Assembly (NCBI RefSeq): GCF_004332295.1 | Contig: NZ_RXLP01000021.1 | Location: 62,001 to 126,000, forward strand | Direction: 5' to 3' | Origin: Alloscardovia theropitheci | GTDB lineage: Bacteria; Actinomycetota; Actinomycetes; Actinomycetales; Bifidobacteriaceae | Length of the DNA: 64,000 nt | In this document: one piece after another, positions 9,934-19,416 of the stretch | Numbering within the stretch: the first letter of the stretch is position 1 | How the letters are laid out: the number at the start of each line of letters is the position of its first letter | Translations under genes and position numbers: made by a program | The notes under the pieces: model-generated | What the model was told of the DNA's origin: nothing | What the model saw: the letters and a program-made list of their open reading frames with translations, nothing else | Databases searched by the model: none

Positions 9934-11598
9934 TTAGTTATTTATTGGTTTTACCAATGGGAAAGTAATCGTCTCACGTATGGTTGCACCAGTCAAAGCG
10001 ATAAGAAGTCGGTCAAGCCCCATACCCATACCGCCAGCAGGAGGCATACCAACGCCCAATGCTTCGATGAAGTCCTCATCAATATCCATTGCTTCGTCGT
10101 CACCTGCCATCGCCATCTTTGCCTGCTCAACAAAACGTTCGCGTTGGACAACAGGATCATTAAGCTCAGAATAAGCTGTTCCCAATTCGAAACCACGGAT
10201 ATACAAATCCCACTTTTCAACCTGCCCCGGCTTAGTACGGTGAGATTTCGTCAATGGAGAAGTTTCTACAGGGAAGTCACGTACGAAAGTTGGCTCCCAC
10301 AACTGATGCGGATCTTCAGTGTAGAAATGATCCCACAGATTCTCGATGAGTTTACCGTGATTCTCTACTTTTTCACGTTCAACGCCCAATTTATCAGCAA
10401 ATTGGCCTAATACCTCTACTGAGGTCTGAGGAGTTACTTCCTCGCCAAGCTTCTGTGACAAAGATTCATACATATCAAGCTGACGCCACTGACCGCCCAA
10501 ATCGTATTCTGTGCCATCAGCCAATGTAACTACAGTAGAACCGAACGTATCGATAGCGGCCTGCTGAATAAGCGACTGCGTAAGCTCTGCCATCGTGTCA
10601 TATGTTCCATATGCTTCATACGCCTCAATTGTTGTAAATTCAGGGGCATGAGTACCATCGGCACCTTCATTACGGAATGCACGGTTAATTTCAAATACTC
10701 GGTCAATTCCACCGACAAGCATACGCTTCAAGAACAATTCAGGCGCGATACGCAAGAAAAGATCCATATTGAAAGCATTAATATGTGTGGTAAATGGACG
10801 AGCTGCTGCTCCACCTCGGATAGCCTGAAGCATTGGCGTTTCCGCTTCCATGTATCCGCGAGCATCAAAGCTACGACGCAATGACGATACGACAGATGCA
10901 CGGTTACGTACCATCTTGCGCATTTTGTCATCTACAATCATACCCAAGTACGGTTTACGAGTACGCTGTTCCTCATTGAGTTCCTTATGTAATGCAGGAA
11001 GAGGACGCAACGATTTCGAGGCAATTTTCCATTCACTAGCAAAAATGGATAATTCACCGGTCTTTGAAGCAATTACACGACCCTTGATAAAGAGGAAATC
11101 TCCCAAATCAACGAGTTGCTTGAATTCCTTCAAACTGTCTGCGCCAATTTCTTTCTTTGAAAGCATCCCCTGAATTGGTGTGCCATCCCCAGCAGCTAGC
11201 TGTACGAAACACAATCCGCCGCCGTTTCGTAGGAAAATCACGCGTCCTGCGAGCGCGACTACGTCATCCGTCTCTTGTCCCGCTTCCAGTTTGCCGTCAT
11301 ACTGTTCGCGAACTTGCTCGATTGTATGTGTAATAGGCAATTCAGCAGGGTATGGATCGACGCCATTCTTCATCATTAACGAACGTTTTGCCACGCGCAT
11401 CTGAACTTGCTCTGGATGCGCATGCGAACCAAATTCATCGTTAGAAGGGTCAATTGCTTCATCCAAAGTAGCATCATTATTGATACGCTCAGCAATAGCA
11501 GCATCCTGATTCAAAAGCAATTCAGCTCTTTCGATGGTGCTCAAAGCTGCAGGAGCTTCGTTCTCCTGGTTTTCGTTTTCTTCAATCACATCAGTCAT
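9934..11598 (-). CDS. lysS: Lysyl-tRNA synthetase, class II
   Basis: It charges tRNA-Lys with lysine using ATP. The 554-residue protein has an acidic N-terminal extension (about 1-60) of unknown role, an OB-fold anticodon-binding domain (about 110-200) and the class II catalytic core. Visible are motif 2 (FRNEGADGTHAPEFT), the FELGTAYSELNDP block and motif 3 (GMGMGLDRLLIALTG) at the C-terminus. It appears monocistronic. The Shine-Dalgarno is weak (GCGAGAAA). Confidence 0.96.
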   Translation of the reverse strand: MTDVIEENENQENEAPAALSTIERAELLLNQDAAIAERINNDATLDEAIDPSNDEFGSHAHPEQVQMRVAKRSLMMKNGVDPYPAELPITHTIEQVREQYDGKLEAGQETDDVVALAGRVIFLRNGGGLCFVQLAAGDGTPIQGMLSKKEIGADSLKEFKQLVDLGDFLFIKGRVIASKTGELSIFASEWKIASKSLRPLPALHKELNEEQRTRKPYLGMIVDDKMRKMVRNRASVVSSLRRSFDARGYMEAETPMLQAIRGGAAARPFTTHINAFNMDLFLRIAPELFLKRMLVGGIDRVFEINRAFRNEGADGTHAPEFTTIEAYEAYGTYDTMAELTQSLIQQAAIDTFGSTVVTLADGTEYDLGGQWRQLDMYESLSQKLGEEVTPQTSVEVLGQFADKLGVEREKVENHGKLIENLWDHFYTEDPHQLWEPTFVRDFPVETSPLTKSHRTKPGQVEKWDLYIRGFELGTAYSELNDPVVQRERFVEQAKMAMAGDDEAMDIDEDFIEALGVGMPPAGGMGMGLDRLLIALTGATIRETITFPLVKPINN

Positions 11599-11870
11599 AA
11601 TTTCTCGCGCTTCAGTAGGTGGAAATAAGAAATCTTCTAATAGATAAGGGTACTAAAAACGTTGTACACGTGCGCTGTGGTATTTTTATCTCTGGATATG
11701 TCGTACACAGTACAAAAAACACTAGCGAATGCGCACGTTGAGTAAGTCGAGAATACCTTGAACACGAAGCTGAAATGATAAATACAATAACTGTAATAAA
11801 TGTGATAAATATGCTAAATATGCTGAGCAGCAAAAATATGGGAGAAGTAAGAGCGCCCAAGACGAAAAAG

Positions 11871-11944
11871 TGGGCCTGGAGGGATTCGAACCCTTGACCT
11901 TCTGTACCGGAAACAGATGCTCTAATCCGCTGAGCTACAGACCC
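11871..11944 (-). tRNA. tRNA-Arg (CCG anticodon)
   Basis: The minus-strand cloverleaf has acceptor GGGTCTG/CAGGCCC, D-arm GCTC..GAGC, anticodon stem TCTGT/ACAGA with loop TTCCGGT (anticodon CCG, reads CGG), and T-loop TTCGAAT. The outermost T-stem pair is A-C. The 3' CCA is not encoded. Confidence 0.95.
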
Positions 11945-12281
11945 ATTGCTTTTAGTGTAGCAAGGGCGCCGACTTAACACTCTATTTCGACACAAACTCG
12001 CGTTTACACATAATTGATAATTCCTCTTCGATACCGCCCTATTCGATGTTGCCTATCAAGTTTTCGACATTTTGCTAGTATTCCCCGCTATATCCAATCC
12101 ACATTGTGCAGGACACAATACAATATCGCGAATATTTCCACTTTTCCACTTTTCCACTTTCCCTATTCCCGTTATTTTCCACACACTATATACACTGTTC
12201 TATATGTGAGGTAAATCAATGCTACTGACATGGAATTTTCAACCCTTCTCAGCTAAAATTATTATCAGTTAAGGAGGCCGA
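11945..12281. other. Intergenic region with a triple TTTCCACT repeat
   Basis: No gene is supported. TTTCCACT occurs three times in direct succession at 12135-12158 within a CT-rich stretch. A strong Shine-Dalgarno (TTAAGGAGG) for the next gene lies at 12268-12276. Confidence 0.5.
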
Positions 12282-12917
12282 ATGCTAGGAAAGCCAGCTG
12301 ACCATTTCGAATACGAGCGTCGTTTTTATTGCAACGATGTTCCTGAGTATGTTCTAACTAATGAATCTCCTACTCTCATAGTGCAAAGTTATTTCGTGCA
12401 CTCGGATAACTACGCTTTACGCATTCGGTTGCAGGCAAAAAATATCAACCTCGACATGAGTGCCGATACCGATGCAATCTCTGTGCTCGCTCGTTACCGA
12501 GATAGTTTTACTACGGCTTTTCTCACCGCGAAGGGACCTTCTGTTGGCGGTACGCGATATGAACTTGAAAATGATATTGACCCCGACATTGCAGCTGAAC
12601 TAGTCTTTCGTGGAGGCAAGGCTATCGTCAAGAATCGCTATAACGCATGGCTTGGTGAGGATGGATGGAATATTGACATTTTTGGAGCGGATAATTATCC
12701 ACTCATTATTGCAGAGGTTGAGAGGCATAATCCCGTAACGAATCTTGTCATCCCTCAATTCTGTGCAACGGAAATAACCGACCAAGCTCGTTTTTCAAAT
12801 GACGGTTTAGCAACGAAACCATTTAGCGAATGGGCTGACGATTATCGAGATGAGCTCGCAAAGATTGGGCCGCTATTCCTAGACAGCTTTGGCCCTAATC
12901 GACATACAGAAGATTAA
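12282..12917 (+). CDS. CYTH-domain protein (triphosphate tunnel metalloenzyme family)
   Basis: This 211-residue cytoplasmic protein has the CYTH layout. The N-terminal strand EYERRF (residues 10-15) is an ExExK-type metal/phosphate motif with Arg in the last position. Next come AKGP, the KNRYNAW strand, the IDIF and IAEVE strands, and a C-terminal EITDQARFSN..LA..P block typical of bacterial CYTH proteins. Family members hydrolyse tripolyphosphate or act as class IV adenylate cyclases or thiamine triphosphatases; the substrate here is not known. The start is fixed by TTAAGGAGG, six bases before the ATG. Confidence 0.75.
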   Translation: MLGKPADHFEYERRFYCNDVPEYVLTNESPTLIVQSYFVHSDNYALRIRLQAKNINLDMSADTDAISVLARYRDSFTTAFLTAKGPSVGGTRYELENDIDPDIAAELVFRGGKAIVKNRYNAWLGEDGWNIDIFGADNYPLIIAEVERHNPVTNLVIPQFCATEITDQARFSNDGLATKPFSEWADDYRDELAKIGPLFLDSFGPNRHTED

Positions 12918-13012
12918 TTACTGACACAAGCGTTTTCATTTCTATCCAGTGTCCCCTTTTCATCCCCGGATTTCTCACGTGTAGGTAGGAAAGTTGTGGC
13001 GTCGATTTGCGC

Positions 13013-13103
13013 TATAAAACTTTTTTGCATTCCATCCCACTTTTGCGTTCTATTTATACGAGAAAAATAACGAAAACGGGAAGAAATGCAAAAAAGTTTT
13101 ATA
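13013..13103. repeat. TTTTTTGCAT interspersed element, copy B (best inverted ends)
   Basis: The 26-bp ends (13013-13038 and 13078-13103) are inverted copies with two mismatches: TATAAAACTTTTTTGCATT...CCC and GGG...AATGCAAAAAAGTTTTATA. It lies between convergent genes and could form a long stem. Confidence 0.85.
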
Positions 13104-13152
13104 ACTGCAGCATCCACAAATTTTAATACTTGGGAAGCCTGTGGCCTCGGCC

Positions 13153-14169
13153 TCAGTACATTACAGTCATCAAGCGCTGTCGCGCAGCCTTGACTCGAGG
13201 ATCCGCAGCATCTGGAATAGCGAAATATTCCACTAAACGTTCGCGTACAGCAGGCAAATCATCACGATGTGTCGGAATGAAATCAAGTAACCGTCCGAAA
13301 GCATCACTGATTTGTCCACCAATCATATCAATGTCTGCGACATCAAGCTGAGCTTGAAGATCATCTGGATTATCAGCCGCTGCAGCACGTACAATTCGCA
13401 CGTCGGAATTTCCATTACGCGCCAAAAGCAAGCATTTAGCACGCTCTCGTGCCGCAATGGTATCGTGCGGATCATGCTCCACCAAAGCAGCATATTCTTG
13501 AGCTGCTTGAGCGTATTGACCCGCGAGCGCCAACGCATGCGCAGACTCATGTCCAGCAGGAATTACTTCTTCAGTTGCTGCCGCACTGTTATCAGATGAC
13601 ACATCATCTGTATCTGCCTCTCCAATGAAAGGAGCCGTGCCCGTCACACCCGACTGCTGGGCCATTGCGATTATTTGTGGAAGTAGCGTTTCTTGAAGCT
13701 GCTGTAACTCTGTCGGCGTTGGCATTCCCTGCATAAGCGGAATAGGTCGACCCGCGACAAGTCCGTACAAAGCTGGAACGCCTTGTACACGCAATGCTTG
13801 TACTATTTGAGGATTTGCGTTTCCGTCAATGCGCGCCAATTGCATTTGGCCGTCAAGACTGGAAACCATATCTGCAAGCGAACGTGCGATGTCAAAGAAA
13901 CGTTGATCATCTTGTAGCCATACCAGCAAAAGAATAGGGAATGTAGATGATGAATTAATCATCGATTCGAAATTATTCTCATTAACGTCGATGACATAGC
14001 CGCCTGCTGCCGGAGCTCCACCTTCTTGCCCCATGGAAGCTTCGGCTTTATGCTTAAGGGATTCGAGATCAACTGCCCCTGCTAATGAAAAACTTGGACG
14101 ATATCCTTCTTGTGCCATAATTTTACGATTCTCGTGTGATGCGGACATAAAGTTCGTTATCGCGTTCAT
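13153..14169 (-). CDS. Thioredoxin-fold / TPR co-chaperone, CnoX (YbbN)-like
   Basis: This 338-residue protein has a thioredoxin-like fold (about 66-175) recognisable from LARIDGNANPQIVQALRVQGVPALYGLVAG, with its cis-Pro. The usual CxxC is missing: the equivalent position reads VWLQDD. A C-terminal helical part (about 205-338) resembles the TPR repeats of YbbN/CnoX, a chaperone that protects clients and hands them to GroEL or DnaK. No redox chemistry is expected. There is no good Shine-Dalgarno at the first ATG, so Met8 or Met18 could be the true start. Confidence 0.75.
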   Translation of the reverse strand: MNAITNFMSASHENRKIMAQEGYRPSFSLAGAVDLESLKHKAEASMGQEGGAPAAGGYVIDVNENNFESMINSSSTFPILLLVWLQDDQRFFDIARSLADMVSSLDGQMQLARIDGNANPQIVQALRVQGVPALYGLVAGRPIPLMQGMPTPTELQQLQETLLPQIIAMAQQSGVTGTAPFIGEADTDDVSSDNSAAATEEVIPAGHESAHALALAGQYAQAAQEYAALVEHDPHDTIAARERAKCLLLARNGNSDVRIVRAAAADNPDDLQAQLDVADIDMIGGQISDAFGRLLDFIPTHRDDLPAVRERLVEYFAIPDAADPRVKAARQRLMTVMY

Positions 14170-14245
14170 TCAAGTGTATCCAACGCTGAATCGCGTATAA
14201 CGAACTTTGTTCTTACTTCTTTATTCTTTTCTTTATACCTAATGT

Positions 14246-15274
14246 TTACCTAGCTACAACTGAAATTGGCTGTCGTTCTGCGCCAACTGCACGAATTTGC
14301 GTATCCGAACCGGAAGCAGGAATATACAATGCCACTTCATTTATGTAAGTAACTTCCAAAGTACTGGTTGTTTCAGCATTACCAAAAAGCGCTACTTCAC
14401 TTTCTGAAGCTGGCAACGATTTTCGGTTATTTCCAGCGGTTCGAGTCCATACTGAGGTAATCTGAGCAACAGCTAAGACACCCCCATCAGCTGTGTGAAG
14501 CACCTTAATATTCTTGGTATCAGCTGTGTACTTCTGAGTTTGAGTACCCTCGTTTTGAGTAATTGCGCTTTGTACACTTTGAGTTAAGGTGATAAGTTGC
14601 TGGCGGAAAGCATCATCTGCATAATCTTTCGCATACTTGCTAGATGAACCATTTTCCAGAACATCTGCATACTGTTCGACAGCTTGAGCAGGAGTTACCT
14701 TAAGCCCTGATGTTGTTGCATTACCTTGAGCGCTTCCAATAGTCGATACGTTGAATCGTGGCATTTGCACACCAGAGAAAAGTCGAACTAATCCCCAAAT
14801 CTTGTAGTTGCTCGTAGCGTTATCTTGGTTGAGAACCAATAAACGTTGGGATTGTTGCTGGTCTGTTACTGTCGTAATTGCAAACAAATTGCGTGGCCAG
14901 CTCTTCGATGTAGATACAACGCTCTGACTTAATGAATCTGGGATTGTTGCGCTCGAGTCTAATTTGTTATTCGCTTGGGCAATCTTTAGTTGGCTTTCAC
15001 GCACACTCAACGCAGGACCAGACATACGGGCAGAAAGAGCATTTGTATCGCGTGCGCTATCTGCCTCATTAATTGTGTCAAGAATATTCTTACGAATCCT
15101 CTGCTCCTGGTCTGCAGTCACGACAGGTGAATTATCAGGGTCGGATGCCGCTTGAGGAGATGGGGTACACGCTGCGATTGAAATAGCAGTTACGAGAGCT
15201 GCCGATGCAGCCGTTAATCGAATTAAAGTATGACGAATGTTCACGAGTCTACTCCTCTTCTGCTGAGTTTTCAT
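14246..15274 (-). CDS. Putative lipoprotein of unknown function
   Basis: This 342-residue protein has a lipoprotein signal: basic start, hydrophobic stretch LTAASAALVTAISIA and a lipobox IAAC (Cys at 36), followed by a Ser/Asp-rich linker. The rest is soluble, outside the membrane, and of unrecognised fold. Its start lies 26 bases inside the end of the upstream gene (15249-16625), so the two are probably translationally coupled and work together at the membrane. Confidence 0.7.
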   Translation of the reverse strand: MKTQQKRSRLVNIRHTLIRLTAASAALVTAISIAACTPSPQAASDPDNSPVVTADQEQRIRKNILDTINEADSARDTNALSARMSGPALSVRESQLKIAQANNKLDSSATIPDSLSQSVVSTSKSWPRNLFAITTVTDQQQSQRLLVLNQDNATSNYKIWGLVRLFSGVQMPRFNVSTIGSAQGNATTSGLKVTPAQAVEQYADVLENGSSSKYAKDYADDAFRQQLITLTQSVQSAITQNEGTQTQKYTADTKNIKVLHTADGGVLAVAQITSVWTRTAGNNRKSLPASESEVALFGNAETTSTLEVTYINEVALYIPASGSDTQIRAVGAERQPISVVAR

Positions 15275-16625
15275 CGTTTCCCGGCATGAACTTACTCAGG
15301 TCTGAATTATCAGAGTCTAAAGTATTAGAATTCATAATCTGACTATTCGATGAATTTTCAGCGTTTCCACGGTCTTCAATTGCCAAGCGTGCAAGATATT
15401 CAAGTAATTCTTCTCCTGACAATCCTGAACCTGTATTGGAATCAGAATTCGTTTGAGTATCCTGTGCAGCAATTGGACGATTAATAACTGATGGAGACCA
15501 TGCATTATCGGTAGTGTCTGCACCTGTTGATGCCACAAGATTTACCGAACTAGGATCTACAACAATTGGTTTCGACTTCTCTTCCTCATTCTCATTCGCT
15601 GTACCTGAACGGTCTTCTTGATTCTTTCCAAACAGATTCGAGAAGAAACCACCTTGACGAGTACGATGAGTAATCCCTGACTTGCTCTTTTTCTGATATG
15701 GGACATATGGCGCATCAACACCCGGGATAGGCTCATTGTCCCCTCTTAAAGCTGCCTGTGAAGCACGCAATGCTTCACGCTTAGCTTGGCGTCGTTTCGA
15801 TCCAAATGGATCTTCGCCCGCTAGCCATGTAAAGGACAAGGCAGACATAACAGCGAATACGACCATCCATGCAAACCATGGCAAGGACGTATTCGGCATA
15901 TTCTGACGCGTCCAATTCATACGCACAGAAGCAACACCACTCGGGCTATAGATAACAATCTTTTGATTTGCTTGAGCTCCTACAACGCGCAAAGTTGCAG
16001 TACGCTCAGCACAGTTAGATTGTGACCATAAATCTGACTCACTCATATCGACAGCATTTCGTACAGCGCGTCCAGAACGCTCAACTGTCCCTGTTGCTAG
16101 ACCGGTCCACGAACTCAAGCCACGAATCGTCGTATATTCTACAGCTTGACCGCGCATCCACGCATCCACATCAGTAGTGCTTCCTACAGCTACGCACATC
16201 ATGCGGTTGGCAGAATTCTCATCTCCTGTCACTGCAGCAGAACGTTGTGCAGCGGTCTCACGAATAGTAGCTGTGACTGCGACATTGTCCGCTACAAGAT
16301 TGGCTACACCCGCATCAACCACTACATAATTAGAATTTGTATTGGCACTTGCGGAAACAACCTGCGCTGGGCGCAAAACTGTCAAATTCAAAATCGCCAT
16401 GACGAGCGCTACTACCGTAAGTACAGCAAAAACTGGCATAACAATCACGCGCATCACCTTGCTGCGCGACCATGATTTCTTCATGTCAGGCTCCTTACCT
16501 TCGGCCTGTTCACGAACTTCTGACTGCTGATCAGGTAAACTAAATTCGCCGGATGCTCCTGCATTTTCCCCAGCATCAACCTGTGTATTCTCAGAAGATG
16601 AGTCCATATTTTCATTCATAACCAC
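15249..16625 (-). CDS. Two-helix membrane protein of unknown function, coupled to the lipoprotein gene
   Basis: This 458-residue protein has an acidic cytoplasmic N-terminus (about 60 residues), a membrane helix VIVMPVFAVLTVVALVMAI (about 61-80), an extracytoplasmic domain of about 160 residues, a second helix WFAWMVVFAVMSALSFTWLA (about 247-267) and a long Ser/Asn/acidic cytoplasmic tail. No catalytic motif is seen. The frame opens with GTG (16625); the ATG two codons later is equally possible. It is divergent from the FKBP gene. Confidence 0.65.
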   Translation of the reverse strand: MVMNENMDSSSENTQVDAGENAGASGEFSLPDQQSEVREQAEGKEPDMKKSWSRSKVMRVIVMPVFAVLTVVALVMAILNLTVLRPAQVVSASANTNSNYVVVDAGVANLVADNVAVTATIRETAAQRSAAVTGDENSANRMMCVAVGSTTDVDAWMRGQAVEYTTIRGLSSWTGLATGTVERSGRAVRNAVDMSESDLWSQSNCAERTATLRVVGAQANQKIVIYSPSGVASVRMNWTRQNMPNTSLPWFAWMVVFAVMSALSFTWLAGEDPFGSKRRQAKREALRASQAALRGDNEPIPGVDAPYVPYQKKSKSGITHRTRQGGFFSNLFGKNQEDRSGTANENEEEKSKPIVVDPSSVNLVASTGADTTDNAWSPSVINRPIAAQDTQTNSDSNTGSGLSGEELLEYLARLAIEDRGNAENSSNSQIMNSNTLDSDNSDLSKFMPGNDENSAEEE

Positions 16626-16690
16626 ACCATTTTACATGGTAGAGTGCGAAAATGCCATTTTTTGACGTCCTTATTCACTAAGATAGCATT

Positions 16691-17677
16691 ATGCAATTTA
16701 ATTCACGTAATATTTTACGTAGCGTTGCAGCAGTGATTGCTAGCGCTACTCTGTTGATTTCTGCGGGAGCATGCGGTTCTTCCCAATCCTCATCCTCTTC
16801 TGACGGAATTACTTTCTCACAAATGACCGGCGTTTCCGCTAAGGGCAAACTCGGTGAAAAACCAACCATTACATTCAAAACGCCTTTCGAAGTAAAGAAT
16901 AACTCATACCAAGTTGTTCAAAAGGGAGACGGCGCTTCCTTCAAAGATGGACAAAAATTGTGCATTCAGCAAATCGTTTTTGATCCAAAAACAGGCAAAG
17001 AAGTAAACTCCACTTGGGAAAGCCAGCCTGATTGCACCGCTACCTTCTCACAGCAGAGCATGCAAGCAAGTTTCTATAATCTTTTCAAGACATTGAAAAT
17101 TAATTCCACTGTGGTTATGGGAATTACATCGAATAATTCTTCCGATTCGCAGACTGCACAAAATTCGCAACAATCTTCTGAAGCTGTAACTGCTTACCTT
17201 ATGGCTCTCACCATTGTCAGTGCTCAAACGATTCCTACAAAAGCAGAAGGTAAAAAGGTAGACAATATCGATTCTAGTCTTCCAAAGATTACCCTAGCTA
17301 AGAACGGTGAACCAAGCATTAACGCTAACGATTTGAAGAATTATAAGTCGGATGGTTCTCTCAAAGTTCAGACTCTTATAGAAGGCAATGGTAACACTCT
17401 GACTGAAAACAGCACAGTAACCGTACAGTACACAGGCTGGGTTCTTGGAGGAGATGCAGCCAAGCCATTTGATAGCTCATGGTCACGAGGAACTCCTGCA
17501 ACGTTCAACCTTCAGCAAGTCGTCAAGGGGTGGACTCAAGGCTTGACAGGACAAAAGGTCGGTTCTCAGGTTCTTATTATTATTCCGCCTGATTTGGGTT
17601 ATGGAAGCACAGCACAAAATAATATCCCAGCGAACTCAACACTTGTTTTCGTAGTAGATATTTTGGCAGCTCAGTAG
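16691..17677 (+). CDS. FKBP-type peptidyl-prolyl isomerase, lipoprotein
   Basis: This 328-residue surface lipoprotein has lipobox SAGAC (Cys near 28) and a Ser-rich linker. An N-terminal domain of about 170 residues resembles the weak tandem FKBP-like domains of actinobacterial secreted isomerases. A clear C-terminal FKBP domain (about 225-328) follows, with VTVQYTGW, PFDSSWSRG, VVKGWTQGL and LGYGS motifs. It would catalyse proline isomerisation during folding of secreted proteins. Confidence 0.9.
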   Translation: MQFNSRNILRSVAAVIASATLLISAGACGSSQSSSSSDGITFSQMTGVSAKGKLGEKPTITFKTPFEVKNNSYQVVQKGDGASFKDGQKLCIQQIVFDPKTGKEVNSTWESQPDCTATFSQQSMQASFYNLFKTLKINSTVVMGITSNNSSDSQTAQNSQQSSEAVTAYLMALTIVSAQTIPTKAEGKKVDNIDSSLPKITLAKNGEPSINANDLKNYKSDGSLKVQTLIEGNGNTLTENSTVTVQYTGWVLGGDAAKPFDSSWSRGTPATFNLQQVVKGWTQGLTGQKVGSQVLIIIPPDLGYGSTAQNNIPANSTLVFVVDILAAQ

Positions 17678-17743
17678 TGGTGCGTTGCTTCGTCATGAAG
17701 CACTAAGAATTATCACTACCGTGATGAGCTTTTATGAGCTTTT

Positions 17744-17783
17744 CGAGCCACAACCTTATGTATGTGACAAAGGTTGTGGCTCG
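17744..17783 (+). terminator. Terminator after the FKBP gene
   Basis: A 14-bp perfect stem (17744-17757 with 17770-17783) is followed by TATTTGTTCT. Confidence 0.65.
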
Positions 17784-17812
17784 TATTTGTTCTCGACGAA
17801 ACTCTAAAACGC

Positions 17813-17845
17813 GAAAGAGGTCCACATTTGACGTGGGCCTCTTTC
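17813..17845 (-). terminator. Terminator of nrdH
   Basis: A 13-bp stem (17813-17825 with 17833-17845, one wobble) lies just beyond the nrdH stop. On the minus strand it is followed by GCGTTTTAG. Confidence 0.6.
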
Positions 17846-17876
17846 ATATAGAGAAGTATTGTATTAAAGCATTACT

Positions 17877-18110
17877 TTATGCATTAATTGTCTGTGCTAC
17901 CTTCTTGAGCAAATCTGGTCGGTAACCACTCCATGTCTCATCATCAGTTACCACAATTGGAGCCTGCACAAATCCAGCAGCCTTAAAGCGTTCCAATGCT
18001 TGCTGATCCTGTTCCAAGTTAATTTCAGTGTATTCTACACCGAGCTTTGCAAGCTGTCGCTTAGTTGCATTGCACTGAACGCAGTGGCTCTTCGAATAAA
18101 CAGTAACCAT
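17877..18110 (-). CDS. nrdH: NrdH-redoxin
   Basis: This 77-residue glutaredoxin-like electron donor to class Ib ribonucleotide reductase has the redox site CVQC (residues 10-13) and the C-terminal WSGYRPD block that defines NrdH and allows reduction by thioredoxin reductase. The usual partners nrdI, nrdE and nrdF are not adjacent in this window, so the gene stands alone here. A strong NrdR-box match lies upstream (18240-18255), consistent with dNTP-responsive control. Confidence 0.94.
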   Translation of the reverse strand: MVTVYSKSHCVQCNATKRQLAKLGVEYTEINLEQDQQALERFKAAGFVQAPIVVTDDETWSGYRPDLLKKVAQTINA

Positions 18111-18190
18111 TTTAAGACCTCTAAATATTCTCTTTTCTCATGCGAGTTAGCAACTCGCTTTCACGAACTAATTGACTAGCTTAATGGTTA

Positions 18191-18296
18191 CGAAACTTTT
18201 TTGCAAAATACTAGACACGCGATATTTCTCCTTATAAAACCACTATATATCGTGTTTTTGTGGCATTCATCACACATGTATTTTGCAAAAGTTTTG
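18191..18296. repeat. TTTTTTGCA interspersed element, copy C (divergent)
   Basis: Left end CGAAACTTTTTTGCAAAATAC (18191 on) and right end GTATTTTGCAAAAGTTTTG (18278-18296) are inverted with few mismatches. The interior differs from the other copies and contains the NrdR-box match. Membership in the family is less certain. Confidence 0.6.
18240..18255. promoter_or_regulatory. NrdR box upstream of nrdH
   Basis: CCACTATATATCGTGT matches the known NrdR consensus ACACWATATATWGTGT at 14 of 16 positions. A weaker partner (ACACGCGATATTTCTC, 18215-18230) lies 25 bp away, which is not the usual two or three helical turns. The site is about 130 bp upstream of the nrdH start. Confidence 0.65.
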
Positions 18297-18344
18297 TGTT
18301 GCCATTTAGGGTATGTAACGATATTTCACCGGTTCGAAATTGTC

Positions 18345-19064
18345 TCAGAACAGCATTAATTCGTCAGATTCTGTACCCTTCATATCGTCATAGTCAAGAA
18401 TTAAGCATTCAAATCCACGGTCATGTGCAAGCGTACGAGCCTGCGGAGTGATACTTTGTGCTGCGAAGATTCCACGTACAGGAGCAAGCAACGAATCGCG
18501 ATTAAGCAGCTCACAATATCTTGTCAGCTGCTCTACACCGTCGATACCACCATGACGCTTAATTTCAATCGCAACGTGAGTTCCTTCTCCATCAACTGCC
18601 ATAATATCTACTGGGCCGATTGCCGTAGGATACTCGCGGCGAACTAAACGCATTCCTTCCCCGGCACGCTCTATTTGCTCTGCTAAATACTTTTGCAGGT
18701 GCGCTTCAACCCCGTCCTTATCAAGGCCTGGATCTTCTCCAAGCTCGAAAGTGGAATCAGAATGTACTTCCCATAAGGCAATTGTTAAGATATCATCCGA
18801 TTTATCAGCACTCACTTGAAGGTATAGCGGCACATCGGCGTATCCCATGGATGCGGAGACGTTATCATATCGCGTGCTTTCATGATTGATTTCGCGAAGA
18901 GTGCATGGAGCCGCCATCCAATTAAGCGGCTTATACGATCCCAATTCTGAAAAGATAAGACACGATTGATCAGCCTTAATCATAATCACACGCTTTGCAC
19001 GAGGGAGTGAAGCATTTAGTCGCCCCGAGTATTGCGCTGAACAGTCCGCTACGATAATTCTCAT
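18345..19064 (-). CDS. nucS: Mismatch-specific endonuclease NucS/EndoMS
   Basis: It cuts both strands at DNA mismatches and gives non-canonical mismatch repair in actinobacteria that lack MutS/MutL. The N-terminal DNA-binding domain begins RIIVADCSAQYSGRL and includes YKPLNWM. The C-terminal RecB-like nuclease shows GPVDIMAVD, IEIKRHGGIDGVEQLTRY and the catalytic E-x-K. The protein ends DELMLF, the short C-terminal motif that binds the DNA sliding clamp. The ATG at 19064 is preferred over 19094 because the family starts at MRI(V/I); the longer frame would run towards repeat copy D. Confidence 0.93.
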   Translation of the reverse strand: MRIIVADCSAQYSGRLNASLPRAKRVIMIKADQSCLIFSELGSYKPLNWMAAPCTLREINHESTRYDNVSASMGYADVPLYLQVSADKSDDILTIALWEVHSDSTFELGEDPGLDKDGVEAHLQKYLAEQIERAGEGMRLVRREYPTAIGPVDIMAVDGEGTHVAIEIKRHGGIDGVEQLTRYCELLNRDSLLAPVRGIFAAQSITPQARTLAHDRGFECLILDYDDMKGTESDELMLF

Positions 19065-19104
19065 GCGCTCTAGATTATGACGATGCACGAACATTGGAAA
19101 AAAT

Positions 19105-19184
19105 GATTTTTTGCACTTTATCCCATTTCTGGTATATCCTTTCTATTTGCGGATGTACAAAGTGGGATAATTTGCAAAAATTTT
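19105..19184. repeat. TTTTTTGCA interspersed element, copy D
   Basis: Left end GATTTTTTGCACTTTATCCCA (19105 on) and right end TGGGATAATTTGCAAAAATTTT (starts 19163) are inverted. It sits immediately upstream of nucS. Confidence 0.75.
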
Positions 19185-19255
19185 GAAATATACGCAGATG
19201 CAAAAACCTCTCAGGCAGGAAAACCCTTTTCTTTTCCTTTCCTTCTTCCCTTTCC

Positions 19256-19330
19256 TTTTTTTGCATTCATACCCATTCAAAGTTACCTATACCACATAAA
19301 TCTCATCGGAAATGGGATGCCATGCAAAAT
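19256..19330. repeat. TTTTTTGCAT interspersed element, copy E
   Basis: Left end TTTTTTTGCATTCATACCCA (to 19275) and right end TGGGATGCCATGCAAAAT (19313-19330) are inverted. It is separated from copy D by a polypyrimidine run (19225-19262), so two copies lie in the same intergenic region. Confidence 0.7.
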
Positions 19331-19416
19331 ATACTATCAGCCCTACAGTTATCCACATTCGTTCACAATAATTTTTAAAGTTGGCTATAAGGCTTTCACT
19401 CAACCACAATTATTGT

